Assembly (NCBI RefSeq): GCF_009765225.1
Contig: NZ_VMSF01000001.1
Coordinates: 1,984,001 to 2,048,000, forward strand
Direction: 5' to 3'
Source: Leifsonia sp. AG29
Lineage (GTDB): Bacteria > Actinomycetota > Actinomycetes > Actinomycetales > Microbacteriaceae
DNA length: 64,000 nucleotides
In this document: piece by piece, positions 16,007-24,196 of the stretch
Layout of the letters: each line of letters opens with the position of its first letter
Numbering within the stretch: position 1 is the stretch's first letter
Made by a program: the position numbers and the translations under genes
Notes under the pieces: generated by a model
Database searches by the model: none
What the model was told of the DNA's origin: nothing
The model's input: the letters and a program-made list of their open reading frames with translations, nothing else

Positions 16007-17011
16007 TCAGGCGGCTTCTGCCCGCTCCGGCCGGTGCTGGGAGCCGGACGACAGCAGCTCGAGGAGCGCGGGCTCCGGCACGCGCCCGCCGCTGACGTCG
16101 ATGACCTCGCCGTTGCGGTAGCGGTCGAAGATGCGCGGATCGATATAGCTGTTCCGCGCGATGGCCGGCGTGTTCCCCAGAGCCGCGGCCGCCTCGTTGA
16201 CGGCCGCGCTGATGCGCTTCTTGCGCTGCGCGTCGGACCCCGCCACACCCAGCTCGGCGAGGGCGCGCGCCGCGACGATCGTGCCGTGGAGGGTGCGGAA
16301 GTCCTTCGCGGTGAACTCGCCGCGAGTCTGCCGCCGGATGTACTCGTTGAGCGACGCCGGCCGGATGGTGTGCCAGGTGCCGTCCTTCCAGGAGAGCAGC
16401 CGGGACCGCTGGCCGCGGAGCGCCTGGATCTGACGCAGCAGCTCGGCCAGGTCGGCGTCGGTGATCGTGCTCGTCCAGCGCTGGGCCGATTTCGCTGGAA
16501 AGGTCAGCGTGATGTCGTCGTCCTCGATGCGCGCGTGGCGGCAGAGCAGGGTCGTGAGCCCTCGGCTGCCGTTGGCATGGAGGTACTCCTCGCTCCCGAT
16601 GCGCACGCTGCCGAGGTCGATGATGCGGAAGGCTGCAGCCAGGATCCGGTCGCGTCCGAACCCCTCCTCGCGCAGGTCGAGCGTCACCTTGCGCCGGGCG
16701 GAGGTCAGCGTCTCGGCGAGCTGAGCGGCGCGCTCGAACTTCACGCGGTCCTGGTGGAGGCGCCACGAATCGTGATAGCGGTACTGTCGCCTCCCGGCGG
16801 CATCCGTGCCGACCGCTTGGATGTGCCCGCGGGCGTCCGGCGAGATCCACACGTCCTCCCACGCCGGAGGGAGGACCAGCGAGCGGATCCGCTCCAGCTC
16901 GCCCTCGTCGACGATCCGGTTGCCCGCCTCGTCCTCGTAGACCGGCCCCTTGTCGGTCATGCGGCGGTGGTAGCCGGGACCGGAGGGGTTGCTCCTGCGC
17001 AGCCGCGTCAC
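16007..17011 (-). CDS. DNA topoisomerase IB
   Basis: A 334-residue poxvirus/bacterial-type topoisomerase IB that relaxes supercoils through a 3'-phosphotyrosyl intermediate. The catalytic tyrosine is Y289 in ARNSYIDPRIF. Conserved basic motifs include RYHDSWRLHQDRVKF (residues 77-92), the TLHGTIVAARAL stretch and AQRKKRISAAVNEAA. The GTG at 17011 lies in a GTGA overlap with the ku stop, so it is co-translated with an end-joining protein. A role in resolving topology during repair is suggestive only. Confidence 0.9.
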   Translation of the reverse strand: MTRLRRSNPSGPGYHRRMTDKGPVYEDEAGNRIVDEGELERIRSLVLPPAWEDVWISPDARGHIQAVGTDAAGRRQYRYHDSWRLHQDRVKFERAAQLAETLTSARRKVTLDLREEGFGRDRILAAAFRIIDLGSVRIGSEEYLHANGSRGLTTLLCRHARIEDDDITLTFPAKSAQRWTSTITDADLAELLRQIQALRGQRSRLLSWKDGTWHTIRPASLNEYIRRQTRGEFTAKDFRTLHGTIVAARALAELGVAGSDAQRKKRISAAVNEAAAALGNTPAIARNSYIDPRIFDRYRNGEVIDVSGGRVPEPALLELLSSGSQHRPERAEAA

Positions 17012-17940
17012 GCGGGCTTCTTCGCCGTCTTCTTGGCCGCGGGCTTCGCGGCGGGCTTCTTGGCCGTGCTCTTCGCGGCGGCCGGCTTCGCGCTTCCCGA
17101 CCGCGACGAGGAGTTCTTCTCGTCCGCCGCCTCGTCGCCGCCGGATCGCGTGGACCGGCTGCGCTCCACGGACCGCTGCAGCGCCTCCATCAGGTCGATC
17201 ACCTCGCCGCCCCCCTTCTTCTGCTCGGCCTCCTCGCCGAAGGTCGCCGCGGTGTCGACGCTCTCGCCCTCCTCGAGCTTGGCGTCGATCAGCTTGCGCA
17301 GCTCGACCTGGTACTCGTCGGTGAACTTGTCCGGTTCGAAGTCGCCGGCGAAGCTCTCCATGAGGGCTGCGGAGAGCTGGAGCTCGCGGTCGCTGATCCG
17401 CGGGTCGCTGTCGAGCGCCGGGAAGTCGGCCGCGCGGATCTCGTCGTTCCAGAGCAGCGTCTGGAGCACGAGGACGTTCCCGCGCACCCGCAGCGCACCG
17501 AGCCGGGTCTTCTGACGCAGCGCGAACTCGACGATCGCAGTGCGGTCCTCGTCTTCGAGGGTCTTCCGCAGCAGGGCGTACGCCTTGAGGGACTTCGAAT
17601 CGGGTTCGAGGTAGTAGCTGCGATCGAACATGATCGGATCGAGCTGCTCGTTCGGAACGAACTCGACCACGGTGATCTCGCGGCTGCGCTCGGCGGGCAG
17701 CGAGGCGAGGTCCTCCGGGGTGAGGATCACCGTCCGCTCGCCGTCGTCGTACGCCTTCGCGATGTGCTCGTACGGGATGACCTTGCCGTCGATCTCGCAG
17801 CGCCGCTGGTAGCGGATGCGCCCCCCATCGGCGTCGTGCACCTGGTGCAGCGGCACATCGTGGTCCTCGGTCGCGCTGTACACCTTCACCGGAACGTTCA
17901 CCAGACCGAAGGTGATGGCGCCCGTCCATATCGCCCTCAT
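17008..17940 (-). CDS. ku: Non-homologous end-joining protein Ku
   Basis: A 310-residue bacterial Ku, which forms a homodimeric ring on DNA ends and recruits LigD. The start is the ATG at 17940 (MRAIWTGAITFGLVNVPVKVYSATEDHDVPLHQVH), the canonical Ku N-terminus; the frame is open further upstream but not Ku-like. The core ends near residue 250. A lysine/alanine-rich tail (SAKPAAAKSTAKKPAAKPAAKKTAKKPA region) follows, as in other actinobacterial Ku proteins that use it to bind DNA. It is divergent from ligD across 100 bases. Confidence 0.93.
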   Translation of the reverse strand: MRAIWTGAITFGLVNVPVKVYSATEDHDVPLHQVHDADGGRIRYQRRCEIDGKVIPYEHIAKAYDDGERTVILTPEDLASLPAERSREITVVEFVPNEQLDPIMFDRSYYLEPDSKSLKAYALLRKTLEDEDRTAIVEFALRQKTRLGALRVRGNVLVLQTLLWNDEIRAADFPALDSDPRISDRELQLSAALMESFAGDFEPDKFTDEYQVELRKLIDAKLEEGESVDTAATFGEEAEQKKGGGEVIDLMEALQRSVERSRSTRSGGDEAADEKNSSSRSGSAKPAAAKSTAKKPAAKPAAKKTAKKPA

Positions 17941-18040
17941 GTGCCCATCGTGTCCGCGGAACCCCGTATTTTCAAGCATCGGACGCCGATCGGCGCCCTG
18001 CGCGCGCCGGCCGGCGACGTGCCCGGCGTACGGTGAACGC

Positions 18041-20008
18041 ATGGCCGCCCAGGACACCGAGGACGTCGAGGTCGACGGACACCGCCTCACGCTGACCAAC
18101 CTCGACAAGGTCATGTACCCGGAGACCGGGACCACCAAGGCCGACGTCATCGGCTACTACACCGCCGTGGCCGACGCCATGCTCCCGCACGTGCGCGATC
18201 GCATCGCGACCCGGAAGCGCTGGGTGCACGGGGTGGGGACGGCGGACCGTCCCGGCGAGGTGTTCTTCCAGAAGAACCTCGACCCCGCCTCCACCCCGGC
18301 GTGGGTCGCCCAGCACACCGTCCGGCACAAGGCGAGCACGAACAGCTACCCCCTGGTCAACGATCGCGCCACGCTCGTCTGGCTCGCCCAGATCGCCGCG
18401 CTCGAGATCCACGTGCCGCAGTGGCGGGTCGGGAGGGGCGGCCGCCACCTCCCTCCCGACCGGCTCGTGCTCGACCTCGATCCCGGGGAGGGCGTCGCGC
18501 TGACCGACTGCGCCGAGGTGGCGCGGCTCGCCCGCGCGATCCTCACCGACATGGGCCTCGAACCGTTCCCGGTGACCTCCGGGTCGAAGGGCATCCACCT
18601 GTACGCGCCGCTCGACGGCTCGCAGACGGCCGACCAGGTCGCGGCCGTCGCCCACGAGCTCGCGCGGGCGCTGGAGGCCGATCATCCCGACCTCGTCGTC
18701 AGCGATATGAAGAGGTCGCTCCGCGCCGGGAAGGTGCTCGTCGACTGGAGCCAGAACAACGGCGCCAAGACCACCGTCGCACCGTACTCGCTGCGCGGAC
18801 GGCTGCGCCCGACGGTCGCGGCCCCCCGGACCTGGCGGGAGCTCGCCTCCCCGCAGCTCCGGCAGCTCGAGTACCCGGAGGTGCTCCAGCGACTGAAGCG
18901 CCGGGGCGATCTGCTCGCCGGGCTCGACGGCGAGCAGGCGGACCGGGGCAGCGTCGGTGCCGTGCGCGTGCCCGCGCCGCAGCCGAAGCCCGCGTCGCAC
19001 CCGAAGCCCGCGTCGCACCCGAAGCCCGCGTCGCGCGCGACGGGGGCGCCCCCCTCCCCCATGCTCGCGACGCTCGGATCGGCCGCGGATGTCGGCGACG
19101 AGGACGAGTGGGCGTTCGAGATGAAGTGGGACGGCATCCGTGCGATCGCCGAGGTGCGTTCCGGGAACCTCCGCCTGACGACCCGCAACGGCAACGACGT
19201 CACCGTCGCCTACCCCGAGCTCGGCGATCTGGTCGAGCTGGCGGCGGGCCACGAGCTCGTGCTCGACGGCGAGATCGTCACGCTGAACGCGCAGGGACGG
19301 CCCGACTTCGGCATCCTCCAGACCCGCATGGGGCTCACCCGCCCGGCCGACGTGAAAGCGGCGGTGAAGCGGGCTCCTGTCCACTACCTGGCGTTCGACC
19401 TCCTGGAGGCCGACGGCGACGATCTGACGAAGGAGCCCTACGACGTGCGCCGCGCCCGGCTGACGGAGGTGCTCCGGCCACCGAAGAACGACGCCGTGCA
19501 GGTCCCTCCGGCGTTCGACGGCGACCTGAAGGACGCCATCGCCTCGAGCCGGACCCTCGACCTCGAGGGCGTCATGGCGAAGCGGCGCGACAGCACCTAC
19601 ACGCTCGGACGGCGGTCGCGCTCGTGGATCAAGATCAAGCACAAGAAGACCCAGGAGGTGGTCATCGGCGGCTGGACGCCCGGCAACGGCCGTCGCGCGA
19701 GCACGATCGGCGCGCTCCTCCTCGGGCTCCCGGACGGGGACGGTCTCCGCTACGTCGGCAAGGTCGGGACCGGTTTCAGCGACCGGGTGCTCGACGACCT
19801 CCTGACGAAGCTCTCCGCGCTCGAGCAGGACGCGCCTCCCCTCGCGCGGGTGCCGTCCGCCGACGCCCGCGGCGCGCACTGGACCCGTCCCGAGCTCGTC
19901 GGCGAGGTCGAGTTCGCCGAGTGGACCGGTCCCGGGAGGCTGCGTCAGCCCACGTGGCGCGGGCTCCGGCCCGACAAGCTGCCGGAGCAGGTCGTGCGGG
20001 AGGGATGA
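18041..20008 (+). CDS. ligD: ATP-dependent DNA ligase LigD (polymerase + ligase domains)
   Basis: A 655-residue NHEJ enzyme. Residues 1-290 form the primase-like polymerase domain with the metal motif LVLDLDP (145-148) and SGSKGIHLYAPLDG. A proline-rich linker with three PKPASH-type repeats spans about 313-333. The ligase domain follows with the adenylation motif EMKWDGIRAI (K362), ELVLDGEIVTL, EGVMAKRRDSTY and SRSWIKIKHKKTQEVVIGG. No 3'-phosphoesterase domain is present, unlike mycobacterial LigD. That domain may be encoded elsewhere. Start at ATG 18041, divergent from ku. Confidence 0.93.
   Translation: MAAQDTEDVEVDGHRLTLTNLDKVMYPETGTTKADVIGYYTAVADAMLPHVRDRIATRKRWVHGVGTADRPGEVFFQKNLDPASTPAWVAQHTVRHKASTNSYPLVNDRATLVWLAQIAALEIHVPQWRVGRGGRHLPPDRLVLDLDPGEGVALTDCAEVARLARAILTDMGLEPFPVTSGSKGIHLYAPLDGSQTADQVAAVAHELARALEADHPDLVVSDMKRSLRAGKVLVDWSQNNGAKTTVAPYSLRGRLRPTVAAPRTWRELASPQLRQLEYPEVLQRLKRRGDLLAGLDGEQADRGSVGAVRVPAPQPKPASHPKPASHPKPASRATGAPPSPMLATLGSAADVGDEDEWAFEMKWDGIRAIAEVRSGNLRLTTRNGNDVTVAYPELGDLVELAAGHELVLDGEIVTLNAQGRPDFGILQTRMGLTRPADVKAAVKRAPVHYLAFDLLEADGDDLTKEPYDVRRARLTEVLRPPKNDAVQVPPAFDGDLKDAIASSRTLDLEGVMAKRRDSTYTLGRRSRSWIKIKHKKTQEVVIGGWTPGNGRRASTIGALLLGLPDGDGLRYVGKVGTGFSDRVLDDLLTKLSALEQDAPPLARVPSADARGAHWTRPELVGEVEFAEWTGPGRLRQPTWRGLRPDKLPEQVVREG
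18983..19036 (+). repeat. Three tandem 18-base repeats in the LigD linker
   Basis: CCGAAGCCCGCGTCGCAC occurs three times head to tail; the last copy has one A to G change. It encodes PKPASH-PKPASH-PKPASR in the hinge between the polymerase and ligase domains. Near-identity at DNA level suggests recent slippage expansion. Confidence 0.9.
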
Positions 20009-20018
20009 GCTCCGACGC

Positions 20019-21611
20019 TCAGAGCCGCGGTGCGTAGACCTTGAGCGCGGCACCCCGGACCGTCAGCCGCAGGCGCTTCGGCTCCCCCGGCGTGTCGACT
20101 GAAGCCTCCCCGTCGTGCGCATAGCCCGGATCGTCGGCGCGCGCTTCGATCGTGATCTCGTCGGTCGTGAAGGCGTCGAGAGCCGGCGGTCCCTGGAGGA
20201 ACGGCATGCGCGCGGCGAACGAGTCGGTGCGGCCTCCGAATGCCAGGGCCAGCGCGCCCCGGGTCCGCGGGCGCCCGTCGGCGAACAGGATGCGGACGTC
20301 GAGCAGGTCGTCGTCGAGGCGCCGGCGCTCGATCGGCGCGACCGTGATCGGGTAGTACCGGTCGACTCCGACGAAAACCGACCAGACCTTGCGTCGCCGC
20401 CCGTCGATCTCCACGTCCAGCGGGTCCCTCCGGCGGACGACCCGGATGGCGGCCACCAGCGCGGCGAGCGGCTTGCCGAGCCGCCCCTCGCGCTTCTCGC
20501 GTTCGGCCACGAACGACGGGTAGATGCCCACGGAGGCGGTGTTGAGCACCGTGACCCGCTTCCCGGTGCCGAACTCGAGGTCGGCGACGTCCACGGCCCG
20601 GCCGGTCCCGTCGGCGAGCGCCGTCAGCGCGTCATCGACCCTGTCGAGCAGGAGCGCCTTGGCGAAATGGTTGAAGGTGCCTCCGGGGACGACGAGGAGC
20701 GGGAGACCCGCCTCCCGCGCCTGGTGAGCCATGGCGCCGACCGAGCCGTCTCCTCCCCATGCTCCGAGGATGCGCGGCGGGTCGGCGGAGGTCAGCTGCG
20801 TGCGGACGAGTTCCCCGATGTCGTCACCGTCGCGGAGGGCGTGCACGCGCGCCCGGGGAAGCCGCTCGGCGAGGATCGGGAGCGGGTCGGGGCGCCCGAG
20901 GCCGCGGCCGGACGCGGGGTTGACGACGATGAAGAGGCCCTCTCCGTCCGCGGAGGCGGGGAGCTCGATCACCTCCGAGGTCGGCGCCTCGCGGGGTCCC
21001 GGGCCGGTCGGGGCCGGTGCGAGCGCCTTGAGCGCCAGGGCGGCGCCCGCGCCGATGGCGGCTCCGCCGGCGACATCGGAGAGCCAGTGCGCCCCGGTGT
21101 GGAGGCGCGAGTAGCCGACCCCGGCCGCGATCGGCGCGAGCGCCGCGCCCGCCGCGGGCCACTCGAGCGCCACGCCCGTTGCGAAGGCGGCCGCGCTCGC
21201 GGTGTGCCCCGAGGGGAACGACGGCGAGGTCGGCGAGCGGTGGTGCCTGCGGCTGATCGGGATGGAGGTGAGGGCCGGGCGGTCGCCGCCCACCAGCCGC
21301 TTGCCGACGAGGTTCGCGATCAGGCTGGCGGCGCCGAGCGACGCGAGACCCCGCGCCGCGGCCCGCGGGCGGCCCATCACCGTCAGGACCGCAGCGACGG
21401 CGAACCAGAGCCTCCCGTGGTCGGCGATGCGCGTGAGGAGCAGCCAGAAGGAGTCGCTCCCTGGCCCCGTGCGCCGGGCGTTGATGCGCCGGGCGACGGC
21501 CTCGTCGGCGCGCTCGATCCGCTTCGGCAGAGGGATGCGCCGACGGCCGGCGAACGCCCCTCCCGCTCGGTGGCGGTGCCTGCTGCCTCTACGGTGCCCT
21601 GATGCGGCCAT
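20019..21611 (-). CDS. PAP2 phosphatase / diacylglycerol kinase-like fusion protein
   Basis: A 530-residue two-domain protein. The N-terminal half is a membrane PAP2 phosphatase with all three motifs: KRLVGGDRP (104-112), PSFPSGHTASA (about 131-141) and HTGAHWLSDV (171-180). The C-terminal half is a DAGK/lipid-kinase catalytic domain, with FIVVNPASGRG (about 217), GGDGS (276-280) and PGGTFNHFAK. Together they could dephosphorylate and rephosphorylate a lipid such as phosphatidic acid or an undecaprenyl species. The substrate is not evident. Start at ATG 21611; divergent from 21653. Confidence 0.88.
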   Translation of the reverse strand: MAASGHRRGSRHRHRAGGAFAGRRRIPLPKRIERADEAVARRINARRTGPGSDSFWLLLTRIADHGRLWFAVAAVLTVMGRPRAAARGLASLGAASLIANLVGKRLVGGDRPALTSIPISRRHHRSPTSPSFPSGHTASAAAFATGVALEWPAAGAALAPIAAGVGYSRLHTGAHWLSDVAGGAAIGAGAALALKALAPAPTGPGPREAPTSEVIELPASADGEGLFIVVNPASGRGLGRPDPLPILAERLPRARVHALRDGDDIGELVRTQLTSADPPRILGAWGGDGSVGAMAHQAREAGLPLLVVPGGTFNHFAKALLLDRVDDALTALADGTGRAVDVADLEFGTGKRVTVLNTASVGIYPSFVAEREKREGRLGKPLAALVAAIRVVRRRDPLDVEIDGRRRKVWSVFVGVDRYYPITVAPIERRRLDDDLLDVRILFADGRPRTRGALALAFGGRTDSFAARMPFLQGPPALDAFTTDEITIEARADDPGYAHDGEASVDTPGEPKRLRLTVRGAALKVYAPRL

Positions 21612-21652
21612 GCCGCCAATGTACGCGCCCGGTGCGCGGTAGGATCGTCGTC

Positions 21653-22099
21653 GTGAGCACGCACCTGACCGCACCCCGACCGATCGAGACCCGGCGCCCG
21701 CTCGAGGCCGACGACGAGCACGGCTCGCTGGTCCGCAGCCTCAGCACCACGATCCCCACGATGGTCGGCAACCCGCTCGTGACCGTGATCGTCCTCGTCT
21801 CGCTCGTGCTCGGCGTCTGGAGCCTGGTGGCGACGTGGACGGGCAACGCCGGCTCGTTCCTCCCCCTGTTCCAGGTGACGGTCGCGGCCACCGTGGTGTG
21901 CCTCAACGCGCTCTACGCGCGCCGCACCTTCAGCTACGTGATCACCCTCATCGGCGCGATCCTCTGGCTCTGGGTGTCGGTGACCCCGTTCGTGCCGTTC
22001 CTCCAGGTGCTCCTCCAGGCGCTCACCGTGACCATCATGGTCGCGGGCGTCGTGTTCTCCACCGCGGCGGTGCGGCTCAGCAAGCAGCCGCGCTTCTGA
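21653..22099 (+). CDS. Small membrane protein of unknown function
   Basis: A 148-residue protein with a soluble N-terminus of about 40 residues rich in E, D and R. Four hydrophobic segments follow: VTVIVLVSLVLGVWSLVATW, FQVTVAATVVCLNALY, SYVITLIGAILWLWVSV and QALTVTIMVAGVVFSTAAV. The GTG at 21653 is chosen as the first start after the divergent gene; the frame is open a little further. Its stop (TGA) is embedded in the presumed CTG start of the next gene, suggesting coupling to the MFS exporter. Function not recognised. Confidence 0.65.
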   Translation: MSTHLTAPRPIETRRPLEADDEHGSLVRSLSTTIPTMVGNPLVTVIVLVSLVLGVWSLVATWTGNAGSFLPLFQVTVAATVVCLNALYARRTFSYVITLIGAILWLWVSVTPFVPFLQVLLQALTVTIMVAGVVFSTAAVRLSKQPRF

Positions 22100-23433
22100 G
22101 CACCCCGCCCTCCCCGGAGAGCGCGGAGCTCGCGCCGGCGCGTCGCGGCCACGTCGTCGACCTCTCGCCGCTGCGGGACTCGCCGCCCTTCGCCCGGCTG
22201 TGGCTGGGAGGCGCGATCTCGGGCATCGGCGGCCAGATGACCGTCGTCGCCGTGGGGCTGCACATCTACGCGCTCACGCGCTCGACGCTCGCGGTCTCCT
22301 TCGTCGCCCTGTTCGCCCTGGTGCCGATGATCGTCTTCGGCCTGTACGGGGGCGTGCTCGCCGACGCGTTCGACCGCCGGCGCGTCGCCATCGTGACGGC
22401 TCTCGTGGCCTGGGCGTCGACGGCGGGGATCGCCGCCTTCGCCTGGCTGCACATCACCGTCGTCTGGCCCCTGTACGTCCTCACCACGCTGAACGCGGTG
22501 GCGACGGTCATGATCGGCGCGACGCGCCAGGCGATCACGCCGCGGCTGCTGCCCGCCCGGCTCCTTCCCGCGGCGAGCGCCCTGAACGGCATCAGCATGG
22601 GCGTGATGGTGACGGTCGGGCCGGCCCTGGCCGGCGTCCTGGTCGCGACCGTCGGCATCGCTTGGACCTACTCGGTCGACGTGGTGCTGTTCACCGCCGC
22701 TTTCCTCGGCATCTTCACGCTGCCCTCCATCGTCCCGGAGGGCGAGCGGCAGAGCGCCGGACTGCGCTCGGTCCTCGACGGTCTCCGGTTCCTGCGCACG
22801 GCACCGAACCTCTCGATGACCTTCGTGCTCGACGTGATCGCCATGACGCTCGGGCAGCCGCGCGCGCTGTTCCCGGCGGTCGGTGCCCTGCTGATCGGAG
22901 GGGGCGCTGTCACCGTGGGAATCCTGACGGCCGCCTTCGCGGTCGGCGTGCTGCTGTCCAGTGTCTTCTCCGGTCGCCTCGGCCATGTGCGCCGCCAGGG
23001 ACTGGCGGTGGAGCGCTCCATCGTCGTCTACGGCGCGGCCATCCTCGGGTTCGGCGGCGTGCTGGCGGTGGCCGCGTTCACCGGGCCGTCCGCCGATCCG
23101 TCGCTCACCGGGGCGAACACCGCGGCCCTCGTGGCGGCGACCCTCCTGCTCGCGGTCGCCGGTGCGGCCGACAACATCAGCTCGATCTTCCGGATGACGA
23201 TCCTGCAGGCCTCGGCTCCCGATGTGATGCGGGGTCGGCTGCAGGGCGTGTTCACGGTGGTGGTGACGGGCGGCCCGCGTCTCGGCGACCTCTACGTCGG
23301 CGTGCTCGCCCTGACCGGCGTGCTGTGGTTCCCGCCCCTCCTCGGCGGCCTGCTGATCGTCGCGCTGGTCTCGGCGATCGTGCGGGTCCAGGGGAGCTTC
23401 CGGCGGTACGACGCGCTGGCGCCGACTCCCTGA
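22096..23433 (+). CDS. MFS exporter, enterobactin-exporter/TetR-type (possible CTG start)
   Basis: A 445-residue major facilitator of the EntS-like MFS_3 group with about twelve helices. Motif A is GGVLADAFDRRRVA, and QAITPRLLPARLLPAASALNGISMGV is a typical mid-region motif. Reading back from helix 1 (FARLWLGGAISGIGGQM) there is no ATG, GTG or TTG until well inside the upstream gene. The CTG at 22096, in a CTGA overlap with the upstream stop, is the only start that spares helix 1 without a long spurious extension. Substrate unknown; siderophore or drug export is the family guess. Confidence 0.75.
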   Translation: MSTPPSPESAELAPARRGHVVDLSPLRDSPPFARLWLGGAISGIGGQMTVVAVGLHIYALTRSTLAVSFVALFALVPMIVFGLYGGVLADAFDRRRVAIVTALVAWASTAGIAAFAWLHITVVWPLYVLTTLNAVATVMIGATRQAITPRLLPARLLPAASALNGISMGVMVTVGPALAGVLVATVGIAWTYSVDVVLFTAAFLGIFTLPSIVPEGERQSAGLRSVLDGLRFLRTAPNLSMTFVLDVIAMTLGQPRALFPAVGALLIGGGAVTVGILTAAFAVGVLLSSVFSGRLGHVRRQGLAVERSIVVYGAAILGFGGVLAVAAFTGPSADPSLTGANTAALVAATLLLAVAGAADNISSIFRMTILQASAPDVMRGRLQGVFTVVVTGGPRLGDLYVGVLALTGVLWFPPLLGGLLIVALVSAIVRVQGSFRRYDALAPTP

Positions 23434-23442
23434 GGCGGAGGA

Positions 23443-24087
23443 TCAGCGGGTCCGGATGCGCCGCGCCACTCGCGGATAGTCCACGACGATGCCGTCCGCG
23501 TCCACGGTGAGATCGGCCACGAAGCCGCCGTCCGGGCTCCGGTAACGGACGACGCCCCTCCCGGCCGCGGCGTCGAACGGCTCGCTGGAACTGTATACCT
23601 GGCGTGAGGCGCGGACCGCCAGCGACGGCAGGTCGACCCACGCGGCGACGATGGCGGTCTCGGGCAGGACGTCGTCGAGGGCGCCGAGCCGGCGGATCGG
23701 CATGGTGTTGGTCACCGGGCACAGCGCGAGGTCGCAGTCCAGCGCGTCCGCGAGCCTCGCGGCGTCCGGCTCCGGCAACCCGGGCGCCTCCATCGTCCGC
23801 TCGCCGAACCGGTCATCGCCCTGCGCGCTCTGCTCGCTCGACCAGCCGTTCCGGCCGTCGCGGACGAGTACGAGCCGACGGGTGAACCCTCGGCCCGACA
23901 CTGTGACGTCGAGGCGCCGGGTCTCCCAGCCGGGTCCGGTCTCGAGCGCCCACGCCACGACGTAGTCGGTGGTGCGCGAGGTCCCGAGCGCGTCGAGCCG
24001 GTCGGCCGCGAGCGTGACCGTCGCCGCCTCGAGCCGCTCGGGATCCTCGTCGCCGATCCATTCCACGTGCCGAACCGCCCCGCGCAT
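23443..24087 (-). CDS. Putative glycolipid-binding domain protein
   Basis: A 214-residue protein matching the putative glycolipid-binding family. It shows RHVEWIGDEDPERLEAATVTL at the start, TDYVVAWALETGPGWETRRLDVTV, RDGRNGWS, DCDLALCPVTNTMPIRRL and RQVYSSSEPFDAAAGRGVVRYRS. The ATG at 24087 has a GGAGAGG site upstream. A longer frame to 24177 adds only low-complexity residues. No signal peptide or membrane segment, so probably cytosolic. The function is inferred from structural relatives only. Confidence 0.78.
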   Translation of the reverse strand: MRGAVRHVEWIGDEDPERLEAATVTLAADRLDALGTSRTTDYVVAWALETGPGWETRRLDVTVSGRGFTRRLVLVRDGRNGWSSEQSAQGDDRFGERTMEAPGLPEPDAARLADALDCDLALCPVTNTMPIRRLGALDDVLPETAIVAAWVDLPSLAVRASRQVYSSSEPFDAAAGRGVVRYRSPDGGFVADLTVDADGIVVDYPRVARRIRTR

Positions 24088-24196
24088 CGCGTCGCCTCTC
24101 CTCTGCGGATGGATGAGCGGTGCCCGCTGCCGCGGGCCCGCAGGAGGCACGATACGCGTGAGGCCGCCCGGCGGCACTGCCGGATCGGCTGCGTCG

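Noticed and set aside
17941-18150. Longer Ku start at 18150
   Set aside because: The added residues are antisense to ligD, and the canonical Ku N-terminus begins at 17940.
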